Shown: positions 12,322-22,013 of the stretch, piece by piece
Layout of the letters: every line of letters begins with the position of its first letter
How positions within the stretch are numbered: position 1 is the stretch's first letter
Assembly: GCA_051294375.1 (NCBI GenBank)
Contig: CM119264.1
Coordinates: 7,275,814 to 7,339,813 of the forward strand
Direction: 5' to 3'
Length of the DNA: 64,000 bases
Source of the DNA: Paraspadella gotoi
Lineage: Eukaryota > Chaetognatha
Made by a program: the position numbers and the translations under genes
Notes under the pieces: model-generated
What the model was told of the DNA's origin: nothing
Seen by the model: only the letters and a program-made list of their open reading frames with translations
The model's database searches: none

Positions 12322-13511
12322 TGAGACGGGAGTCGGTGATGGCGACGAAGCGGAAACCAGCAACAACGACAGAGACAGAGTTAAAGTAAAAATTAACTGA
12401 GGGAGAGGGAGTGGCGCGAAAGGAGCTGGCGACGTTTTTGGACAATATTGGCCGAACGTCCACTGTTTTTGAACTCGAATTCGGTTCGTGTGAAAGCATT
12501 GCTTGTCACGATGATTTCTGTGATTGGATTTCACGAGAAAAAAATTACTTTGTTGAGGCCATTCTCGGAAATCGTACTTAGATTGGGTCAAATTCGATTG
12601 TATCAGATTGTTTTTTTGTGATTGGTTAAGTGACTGTTTGTCTCGTTGGGACATAACTTCACAAAAACATTGACTCTGAGCTTCGTGATCGCAACCGGAA
12701 ACACAGCGAAATTCTCTCGCGAGTGAACGCAAACATTTGTTATTTCTACAACTACGATCATTTCGTGAAGATTGTGGTTGACGAAGTAGACATCCACCTT
12801 TTGAAGCTGGACTCCAACCAAATTGGCTTTCCGTTGGATATTGGATCCCTTCCTCGAAAGGCCAACAAGTTTGACGGTCGCATTCTCTTCGGACGTTCAT
12901 CTCGACTCGGACTTTGGGACTTTTTTCGGATGAATGGAACGAAATTGCGGAGATGGAGCCGGCGCCGATCCAGATCCGAGTCCGGATAAAAGCGGCGCCG
13001 CGCTTGAGTGAAAGGCGTGCTTGCCCCGAAGTAGTTGGCGGAGTGGGTCGACACGTTGGCGTCGATTGCAACAAGAAAATCGAGGGTCATCTTTTCCTCA
13101 TTTTGGATTCGTATCGACGTGAACGTGAACTGTCCAAAGTTTTTTTTTAATATTGCGATGAATTTCACGATTTTCGTTGAAATTCTTCATCCACGAAAAC
13201 AGAAAACTCTTTTTTTTTTCGCGCGATATCCGCTAAATTTTTTTTTTCGGTCGAACGACGAAGAGACTTTGAGACTTCGCGCAAGAAAGGGGGGGGGAGA
13301 TGTGCGACGACGCGAAAGTTAAGCGCGAAAATGAAAATATCAGTTTTTTTGCAAATAAAATGAAATAAAAAAGATAAGAGACTAAAAATGGGGAGGGGGG
13401 AATTACAATTTCCGGATTTCTCATGAAAAAAAATATTGGAGAGAATACGAAAACTCGAAAGAAGGAAAAAGAGTCGGACGACGGGAAAGTTTTATACCCG
13501 CCGAAAAACGA

Positions 13512-13514
<3 letters not shown>

Positions 13515-13607
<93 letters not shown>
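13515..13607. repeat. (GA)n microsatellite
   Basis: About 46 uninterrupted GA units upstream of the minus-strand gene. The surrounding 12.33-14.6 kb shows no exon I can defend. An unusually long stop-free minus frame covers 12331-13074, but its translation looks like non-coding sequence (Ser/Gln/Arg-rich, no domain). Confidence 0.95.
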
Positions 13608-13609
<2 letters not shown>

Positions 13610-14613
13610 GAAACGCGCGGGACGGGAGGGGGGAGTGGAGACGGGAATAGGGTGGGAACACCAGAGGGAAAAGGGCGGGAAAAGAGGGAGGTAGGGGAAA
13701 AGAAAAGGGGCGTGGTTTGAGAGAAGTGAGAAATTATACATTGGAAGATCTGGGGTTGTGAGTTTGATTGAGGGGGTCGGGCATAAAAAAAAAAAATGGA
13801 AGAAAATCTAAAAATAATTGAAGATGATGCGACAAATACAAAGACGATGTCACTCTCTCCCACTGTCTCTCACTTTCTCTCTTTCATTCATCTACGATGT
13901 TAATGATAACGTTGTTAATGATAACAATGATAATGATAACGATAATCCAGATCTACATACGGATGATCACCGAATGCGTCCGTATATCACGTTCTCTCCA
14001 CAATAACTTTTGATTTGATTTAATTTGATTAGTGTTTGACTCTTCAATTGTGGTTACGTCTTATAGTAGTTTATTTCATATCAAGAATTTGATACAGTGA
14101 CACTCATCAACACAATTAAATTAAGACTAACCCTTCCCAAACAGAAAAGTAAAACTAAAACAAACGTTACCAGTAATGATACTCTATGAGAGTATTTCAA
14201 AGTTATTATACAAATAAATCAGCACATTATTTTCTTTCTTATGTCTTTATCTCACTGTTATTAAAGAAGAAGGCAATATTTTTTGATTAAGATTGATTTT
14301 ATTGAAAACGTTATCTTGAAATTAGTGAGTGACAAAAGGTTTTGAAAAGAAAATAGAGATAAATTATATTCTCTTGACGGGGAGTGCTTATTTAATTCTA
14401 TCATTTCACTAGAAATATTGCTTAATCTAAATTACAATCTACTAGCGAACTAATAGTTTTAATCTAGGCACGTATATTTTTATTAATAGTTTTCTACAAT
14501 TATAGGCAATTTGATGGCATTAGATTGTGCGACGATCGGTTTAAATTATAAATCTAATACATTCACAAATCTTTTTAATAATTTTATAAAAGGTTGAATA
14601 GGTTCAATTGTTT

Positions 14614-16771
14614 TTAAACTTCTTGAGCCGCCACGATAAGTGGCGCCAAATACTCTGTGTGGCGAATTCCGAAACTAAAACTCGGGTTTTCCTTCTTGTG
14701 CATCCAAACTCGTTCAGGTCTGAAAAAAAAGGAACATCAAAGATCCAATAAACTATAAAAACTTAGGATACAACTGAGGATGAAACCAAATTATTCATTC
14801 CTACCCGCTACGGACAAATGTAAGTACAAATAAATTCAAAAGTTTGAACGAAATTAAAATTGTTTTTAATTTTGAGAATATTAGATTTAAGACGTAATCT
14901 CATGCTAAAAAGATTCCTTCGGCTCAGCTAATCATCTATTGATGTTCCCCTGAGGAGATACTGACCTATAAGCGCCCGGTCCTGGTTTTCTTGTGGCGTC
15001 TCCCGGAATAAGATTTCTACTCGTCATGCTGTAGGACGGATTTCGATTCTTGTAACGCGACGGGTCAACTTGATTGTAAGTCCCCGGACCTAAATGATCA
15101 TTGAACATATCATGGTAAGTTGGTAACTGTCAGGACTCCTGATATTGATGGGAGAAATTTCATAGGGAATTGGTACAACCATTATAAAAATTATCCATTC
15201 ATTTAATAAATAAGCTATCTTGCCCCTGACTTTGGACAGGCTTTGGTGGTTTAAGGTCTCCATCACTCTTACAAGATAATGACATAGCAGGTTCCTGCAA
15301 GCTTTCAATCAAGACTCTCTCACAGTCTCGTTTATTCACTCCCAAAGTACCTGGCTTCCCTATCAATGAAGTGGTATAATATTTCAAAGTATTAGATATT
15401 TTAAGTATTAGATCGGGTAATGCTTATTGTACAATGAAATTGGTACAATATAAAACCAATATGTAACTGCTTGACTTCTGATTCAGGATTCATGTCGTTA
15501 CATGGGTATTTCTAGCGAGTGAGATAAAACGATTTGCCTCGAGACACCCTACCCGGAGCTTTCTGCATGTCCTCAGTGAAGCTGCCGACGTTGGATCGTC
15601 CCGACAGCGAATAACAAGGCGCCTGCTTCTTCGAGCTCATCACGGTTCTGCGAGCAACAACAACAACATGGAGGCAGGGGAAGGCAAATGAAAAGATTAA
15701 GTATAATAATTAAAAGTCAAATGAGATCTTCCGTGGAGTAGGGAAACGGTTTTAATTATTCAGTTAGTGAGAAGTGTGAGAACAAAATTATGGTATGAGA
15801 GTTAAAAAATTATGATCAAAATAAATTATAATTCAATAAATATTCAACACAACCAAAGAAATCTTTTAAAATACTTGAGGACGTAGATTCATAGTTCTGA
15901 GAGATGAGGATGATGATGATAATGATGACGAGGACAACGTCAACGATCAATGATTATTACTGACCTGCCCAACATTATTACTGACCTGCCCAACATCCCC
16001 GGCATGTTGTAATTGTTGGGTGATGGTGTTGAATCCACCAGGCGAAGTCGCGTTCTGGCGCCGAAGGAATACTCGGGCGCCTGGGGCGAGGTCGAGGTCA
16101 GGCAGGATCGCTCGGGCTGGTACTCGCCTGATAGTTGTGATAAAAATCCACACAAAATTGAGTACGAATTATATTCGAATCTTATTTTGAAAAAAAAAAA
16201 AAGGAAAATTCTAATGTGTTGCGCCGCAGTGACTTTTTCATCGCAAGTAATTCTGGTTGTCATTTGGTAAAATCATTAAAATTTATAAAAAAGAAATGAA
16301 AAATACAATTTAAAAATAATCGCCGGGCCTGTTTTCCACTTTCTTGACTCACTCTCGTGGTTAACCTACCCGGGCCAGGGTTGCTAAACATCGTGGCCGT
16401 CCTCGGTCGGCCGTACAGAGAATATTTGGGCGTGCCGTCCTTTCCGTTGCGCGTTGTGTCTCCGGGCGGAAAGTAGGCGGGACCCGGGGAGCAGTCGTCA
16501 ACGAATTTGCCTGACAATTAATCCATTGATCAATGTCGGGCTCTCATCCCTCTCTCTCTGTCTCTCTCTCTCTCTCTTTCTCTCTTACTCTCTCTATCTC
16601 TCTCTCACCTCTTCTCGACCCAAAAGAATAAGCGGGCGCGATATGCTTGGTTGATCTGTAGTCGTGGGTCAGCTTGCCAGTGAGAGAGGGCAGGGCGTAG
16701 CATGGTCCCGGGGAAGCGAACATGGCGGCGATTGGGCCGCGCGGCCGAGTGGGCGTCCAATCGCCCGGCAT
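14614..16771 (-). CDS. ODF3: Outer dense fiber protein 3 / ciliary microtubule-associated protein 1 (STPGR repeats), complete
   Basis: Six minus-strand exons join in frame: 16771-16609, 16510-16370, 16127-15986, 15647-15553, 15089-14966 and 14719-14614, ending in TAA. They total 771 nt, or 256 aa, against about 254 aa in human ODF3 (CIMAP1A). The N-terminus has TRPRGPIAAMFASPGPCY, the family signature. STPGR-type Pro-Gly motifs follow in each exon (CSPGPAYFPPGD, SNPGPG, KAPGPGTYN, RKPGPGAY). The C-terminus SFGIRHTEYLAPL matches the family ending. The protein associates with microtubules and dense fibres of sperm tails and cilia. The donor of exon 3 lies in a 21-bp tandem duplication, so a 7-residue alternative is possible. 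RIIAD1, another flagellar-family gene, is next upstream on the same strand. Confidence 0.93.
15167..15449 (-). mobile_element. MITE-like element copy with short conserved ORF, in an ODF3 intron
   Basis: A 280-bp unit is bounded by inverted AATTGGTACAA-type ends (GAATTGGTACAACC on the left, TTGTACAATG and AATTGGTACAA on the right). It is repeated at 20.9-21.6 kb and 24.8-25.4 kb. On the minus strand it holds a 60-codon open frame (15387-15199) with the blocks TTSLIGKPGTLGVNKRD and LKPPKPVQSQGQ, shared with the other copies. It lies in the intron between ODF3 exons 4 and 5. The coding potential is unproven. Confidence 0.65.
15953..15994. repeat. 21-bp tandem duplication containing the ODF3 exon-3 splice donor
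   Basis: Two perfect copies (15953-15973 and 15974-15994) each contain CTGACCTGCC, which on the minus strand reads GGCAG|GTCAGT. They give two equivalent donors 21 bp apart, in the same phase. Confidence 0.85.
16550..16608. repeat. (TC)n microsatellite abutting the ODF3 exon 1 donor
   Basis: TC-rich repeat immediately next to the GTGAGA donor of ODF3 exon 1; on the gene's strand the intron opens with (GA)n. Confidence 0.85.
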
Positions 16772-17702
16772 GACGCTTTCTTGTCGTTGTTGTCGTAGTA
16801 GATTCTTTGCTTGCTTTCTTTTTTTATTCTTTTCGTAAAAGTGGAATAATTTTTTAAATATATTTCATAACACAGGATTTGGAATTAATTAAGATCAACT
16901 GACAAGTAAAAAAGATGGATGAAAATGAACAAAAAAAAATTTCTCGCTCTACTATTATATTTTATTAATTATTATTATTGGCATTATATTTCAGGGGCAT
17001 AAGATGCATAAGATACGTAATAACTTTAATAGTATTTAAGAAAAATTTTAATGGACTGACCTTGTTTTCGTCTTTCTCTTCGGCCTTCGATTTTGAGACT
17101 TATCAGCCTGTTGCTATGGAAATTTAGATCAATTAGGTCTGCAATTTCTCGATGCTCTTCTGTTATTTTTTTTACTACTATATTCACTTAATATTATTCA
17201 GGGGACATAATTTTTTATAAGATGAAAGAGGAGTTTTCTTCGTGGTAATTTATGCATTTGATGTTTTCGGAATAAAAACATTTATAGTTATTAAAAATTA
17301 AAACATTTTTCCCGTTATTTGTTTGAATGCAAAAACCTTTGTTTTTTGTACGGTTTCATATCCGCTAAAATTAATTGGCGTATACTTTATCAAAAACACC
17401 TTTTGTTCGAACTGCTTCAAGTTTTTAGAATTTCGTCGACATAGATAAGTTGATCAAATGGAAATAACCTCGTTTTATTTATGAATTTATGAAAAAAATT
17501 TTAAAAAACACACATTACTATTAACAAATAAATAAAAAGGATGATTAGGGCGAAAAAACAAGTTTATGGGATTACCGAGGTATAATTAAACATTTATAAA
17601 ATTTTCACGGTTCGATTAATCGAGCAAGAATCGTTGAAAAATGTCATTGGAAACAGCATTTGACGCCTTGTCAGCCGTCATCGGCGTCGACCGTCATCGG
17701 CG
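16772..17702. other. AT-rich spacer between ODF3 and RIIAD1
   Basis: I see no exon, RNA gene or repeat family here. It should hold the ODF3 5' region and the RIIAD1 3' untranslated region, as both genes point leftward. Confidence 0.5.
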
Positions 17703-18099
17703 TCACCCGTCAACGTCACCCGTCCCTGCAAGACGAACCTTGACTCTCTCCTCCAAATCAGAGGCCGAAAAAAAATCTGCGGAAAATTCGCGGAGATTTT
17801 CCGGTTGCGAGAGAAAAACAGACCTGAGAGAAGAAAGGGTAACGTTGAAATGATTGGCGGAAACAACGACATCAACGAACATGCTGCTAATTGTAACACC
17901 AACACGCTCTCTCACTTTAAAAATTCCTGCAGCAGGGCGTCGACCTCGGGATGTTCCCTCAAATATCTCTCGTTGTCCACTCTCGTCTGAATCTTGAGTT
18001 CGTGCAGTTGTTGTTGTTGTTGCTCGTTCAATGCCTCGGCGTCGAAGTCCTCCATGCCGAAGGGCGGCTTGTTGGATGGGGGTTTTCTCGTCGTCGTCG

Positions 18100-18130
<31 letters not shown>

Positions 18131-18136
18131 AGTCAT
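17703..18136 (-). CDS. RIIAD1: RIIa domain-containing protein 1, complete two-exon gene
   Basis: Exon 1 runs 18136-17916 (ATG start, donor GTGAGA, phase 2). Exon 2 runs 17823-17703 (acceptor TCTCAG, stop TGA). Together they make 342 nt, or 113 aa. After a species-specific poly-Thr/Val start encoded by a GAC/GTC triplet repeat, the core reads LHELKIQTRVDNERYLREHP, then LLQEFLKSVFLSQPENLREF, then SADFFS. These match the RIIAD1 pattern (FKIQTRIANEKYLR, then RPDN and EFAADYF) without gaps. RIIa-fold proteins dimerise and dock to A-kinase-anchor-like helices; this family is linked to cilia and sperm. It is divergent from the TPC gene, with 652 bp between start codons. Confidence 0.88.
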
Positions 18137-18788
18137 CGTGGTTCTCTTTTTATGCTTTTATTTTTAAAGTCGTCTTTTGTAGCCCTCTTTGATTCAATTA
18201 CGCACATACAAAACTGGAAAAGCGATTAGATTTAAATTACTTTTTGTATCGCCTAAAGATCAGCATAACTTTTTAATTACTAATGCACTATAATACTAGT
18301 TACGATTTTAGATAATATAAAACTGAGAAAGTCCAAGTCAGTTACCTTAGTTACGGAAAAACCTTTTTCGAAGTTAATTTTTTTAGAAAAAAGAGCAATA
18401 GCGGCAGAATTTGAAAGTAAAACAAAAGAATCGTTTCGTGAAAGAGGCACGTTTCCTAAACTTTGTTTCGGTATGTTATAAAAAATTTACAGTTCTGATC
18501 GGTTATCTCACACGGGCAGGACAACAAGAATTCGGTGCTTAGAAGATCATCTACATTAAAAAACTATGTGATACCATTTATGAGTGTAATAATCACTCGT
18601 TGCCATGACATCGGATAAACTAATGAACTGAGCGACTGAAAGAGAAAGAGAGAGACAGAGAGGGACACAGCCGGGGATAAAGTTTTTTGCTTATCAAGAA
18701 ACTTGCTTCTAATTGTTTTTTGTTTTAAATATCGTCACAACTCAATCAAAATCTAAATCTAAATCTAGTTAAACTTTAATGAGGCAAA
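18137..18788. promoter_or_regulatory. Shared upstream region between divergent RIIAD1 and TPC genes
   Basis: 652 bp separate the two start codons and are repeated at 22014-22662. I see no obvious TATA box at a convincing distance. A short GA-rich stretch (AGAGAAAGAGAGAGACAG, about 18639-18660) lies nearer the TPC side. A bidirectional promoter role is inferred from geometry only. Confidence 0.45.
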
Positions 18789-20769
18789 ATGGAGAGACGA
18801 TTGTTGAAGAAAAGACTTTCTATCGACTCGGAATTGATTTTCGAAAACCACAATCGTCGAGGCTCGTCAATCGGTAAATTAAAAGGACTGACTGACCGAT
18901 TTATTGACAATCAATTTGCTTAAAACTATTTAAAAAGTCAAAAAACTTTTTTTCGACGTCGTCCGTCAAAATAATCTTAAATTAGAAGCCAAAATTCACA
19001 AAAAAATCTTAAATTCAATTTGTCGATAAATCGATGAATCAATCAATCAATCAATCATTCCATCTATCTATCAATCACTTTCATTTATCGATAAATTAAT
19101 CGTGCTTGTTTGACTGCTTGGTTTATCCTCTTCCCGATAGACCCAGAGCCCGTCGGGCACGGGGCGGAGGCCGAGTGCGACTTCGTCCTCGCCGCCGCCT
19201 TCATCAGCGACGGCGTCAAGGGGCGAGGCGATTGGGGCGAGGCCTACGCGATGGGCAGAGGGCGTGGAGAAAGGCTCGCCTTTAGGATCGCCTACAATCC
19301 TTGGTTCATCAAGCGAGTGAAGAAAAACGTTTTCACTATTTCACTATTTCATCCGTGATGTTACAGAACGATTAGAAAAAACATTAATAATTGAATTATT
19401 GACACAATAAATGAAAGAATAATTAAATGAATCATAATTTTTTAGTATTAAATTATTAATATTTTTTTAAAAAATGAGTAATTGATTGTTTGATTAATTT
19501 ATCGCGTCGATTAAATAAATAAATGATTCCTTGATTTATATAGAAATCTATTGAGTAATCTATTGAGTAATTGATTGTTTGATTAATTTATCAGGTCGAT
19601 TAAATAAATAAATGATTCCTTGATTTATATAGAAATTATTGATCTATTGTTCGATCCATTACAGATTTATGTTCGTCGTCATCATCGTATTCAAACGCTC
19701 TGGCATTCTTCGAACCGCCTCGCCTCGTCCCCGACACTTCCTCCACTCAAAATCTCTCCTCCCCACTTCCAACCTCCTCCTCCCTCTCTCCTCCCCGCTC
19801 TCCTTCCTCCCCCACTTCCGTCTCCACCTCCTCCACGCCCACTTCCGTTCTGGCGCTCAACGCCGCTTGTCTCGTCGCCCTCGCCGTCGACGCCGGGCTT
19901 CACCTCTTTCTTTTCAAGTGGAAAAACTTTTGGAAGGCCGACGAGGCCAGGGGTCCGTGAAATTCGCGAGATTTAGTAAATTATGAATTAAGTTAATTTA
20001 ATTCAACTTGAATAAGTATTGAAAAAGTTCATTCATCCAATCCATTTAATCATTTATTCATGTATTCATTTCATCTTGATTTAATTTATTCCTTTATTCA
20101 ATATACATTCATTTTTATATTCATTCATTCATTCATTCATTCATTCATTCATTCATTCATTCATTCATTCATTCATTCATTCATTCATTCATTCATTCAT
20201 TCACTCATTCATTCATTCATTCATTCATTCATTCATTCTCTCTACCAATTTTCAGGCATCCGCATGCAGTCCATTCTTTTAATTTTCTTCTGCTTCGATC
20301 TATCTATCCTCGTGGCTCAAAATCTCTCGGGTCGCCCGGTTTTTTTGGCGGGAGATTCCAGGTTTCCTTACGGCGTCATACCCTTCAGGCGAGATTTTTC
20401 TTGACGAGAATTTTAGATTAAGCTTCAAATTTTTTAATTGCTATTTGCATAAATAAATAAATAAATGAGCGATGAGAGAACAGATGAATTGAATTCACGA
20501 ATAAAATGAATTAGAAAAGAATATAACTGTCAGAAAGAGCCGGTAGGACTTGGCAGCGGAGCACCTCCTCCTCATCATTCTCTTCCCCCTCCTCCCCCTC
20601 CAATAAAATAATTATTAATGAAAGAAAAAATAAGAAAAAAAAATAATAATAAGAAGTAAGTCAACGATGCACCCGTTATTCAGATGCCTGCGCGGTTTCG
20701 CCATCGCCTGCAAATCCCAAAATGTCGGACACGTTCTTCTCGTTTGCATCTCAACTTCGCGTCGTCTGG
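18789..20769 (+). pseudogene. TPCN: Left-copy 5' exons of the two-pore channel gene (assembly duplicate)
   Basis: Exons: 18789-18873 (ATG), 19141-19316, 19665-19952, 20256-20388 (GC donor) and 20684-20769. They match the right-copy exons. This copy carries an extra G in exon 2 (TTGGTTC versus TTGTTC) and an extra A in exon 3 (TTCAAACG versus TTCAACG), so it does not read through alone. Its fifth exon, however, keeps the frame that the right copy loses. Taking the better base at each site gives 306 codons through the 25.57-kb exon. It is not an independent gene if the duplication is an assembly artefact. Confidence 0.75.
20110..20238. repeat. (ATTC)n tetranucleotide repeat
   Basis: About 30 ATTC units just upstream of the splice acceptor at 20255. 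The matching array in the right copy (about 23976-24106) is interrupted and of different length. Confidence 0.95.
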
Positions 20770-20888
20770 GTCAGTTCGGTCGCGACCCAAAATTAATTTT
20801 AACGAACGGGTTGAACATGGAATATTTTTAACGAATAATATATTACTCCTTCTGAGTGTGACTTTCCCTTTTCATTCTTTCTTATTAT

Positions 20889-21558
20889 GAAATTGGCAAA
20901 ACCAATGTAAAAATATTCATTCATTTATTAAATAAATTATCTTTGGACAGGCTTTGGTGGTTTAAAATATCCATCACTCTTACAAGATAATGACATAGCA
21001 GGTCCCTGTAAGCTTTCAATCAAGACTCTCTCACAGTCTCGTTTATTCACTCCCAGTGTACCTGGCTTCCCTATCAATGAAGTGGAATAATATTATTTTA
21101 TTTTTTTTTATTTTATTTTATTATCTTGTAAGAGTGATGGAGGCCTTAACCACCAAAGCCTGTCCAAAGTCAGGGCACAGATAGCTTATTTATTAAATGA
21201 ATAGATAATTTTTATATTGGTTGTACCAATTTCATAAAATTCAGCTCCTTGTATTTTGATGCTAGTGCGGAGTACAATAAGTATTCCCCGATCTAATACT
21301 TAAGGGAGTGGTCTTTTCATACAATTGAAACATTCTTTGAAATATTATACCACTTCATTGATAGGGAAGCCAGGTACTCTGGGAGTGAATAAACGAGACA
21401 CTGAGAGAGACTTGATTGAAAGCTTGCAGGGACCTGCTATGTCATTATCTTGTAAGAGTGATGGAGGCCTTAAACCACCAAAGCCTGTCCAAAGTCAGGG
21501 GCAGGTTAGCTTATTTATTAAATGAATGGTAATTTTTATATTGGTTGTACCAATTTCA
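20889..21558 (+). mobile_element. Inverted pair of the AATTGGTACAA-ended dispersed element
   Basis: 20889-21095 holds the element in the 15.2-kb orientation, and 21120-21558 holds it inverted and partly repeated, so the two halves could form a large hairpin. The plus strand of the inner unit (21325-21525) contains a 66-codon open frame related to the one at 15199-15387. The same structure recurs at 24755-25426 in the duplicate block. Confidence 0.6.
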
Positions 21559-21655
21559 TTTTAAATAATGTTTCTATTATTTTATTGAAATCTCTTACAT
21601 TTCGTTTTAATTACCTTTTGTACCTTCTTTCACCTCCCTCCTCTTCCTCTTCCCC

Positions 21656-21680
21656 NNNNNNNNNNNNNNNNNNNNNNNNN
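21656..21680. other. Assembly gap, 25 N
   Basis: Exactly 25 N, flanked by the two copies of the 3.85-kb duplication. The identical length of the second gap suggests a fixed placeholder. Confidence 0.99.
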
Positions 21681-21976
21681 CGGTTGCGAGAGAAAAACAG
21701 ACCTGAGAGAAGAAAGGGTAACGTTGAAATGATTGGCGGAAACAACGACATCAACGAACACTGCTAATTGTAACACCAACACGCTCTCTCACTTTAAAAA
21801 TTCCTGCAGCAGGGCGTCGACCTCGGGATGTTCCCTCAAATATCTCTCGTTGTCCACTCTCGTCTGAATCTTGAGTTCGTGCAGTTGTTGTTGTTGTTGC
21901 TCGTTCAATGCCTCGGCGTCGAAGTCCTCCATGCCGAAGGGCGGCTTGTTGGATGGGGGTTTTCTCGTCGTCGTCG

Positions 21977-22007
<31 letters not shown>

Positions 22008-22013
22008 AGTCAT
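21681..22013 (-). pseudogene. RIIAD1: Truncated second copy of RIIAD1
   Basis: Exon 1 is complete at 22013-21793 and encodes the same 73 residues. Exon 2 is cut by the gap after 22 bases (21702-21681). It is best explained as the same gene read from the overlapping contig. Confidence 0.85.

Larger units (their letters stand above)
17802..21655. repeat. Left copy of a 3.85-kb near-identical direct duplication ending at a gap
   Basis: 17802-21655 corresponds base for base, apart from scattered single-base indels, to 21681-25522. The left copy stops exactly at the N gap and the right copy starts exactly after it. That is the pattern of two contig ends that overlap but were not merged. Confidence 0.9.
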
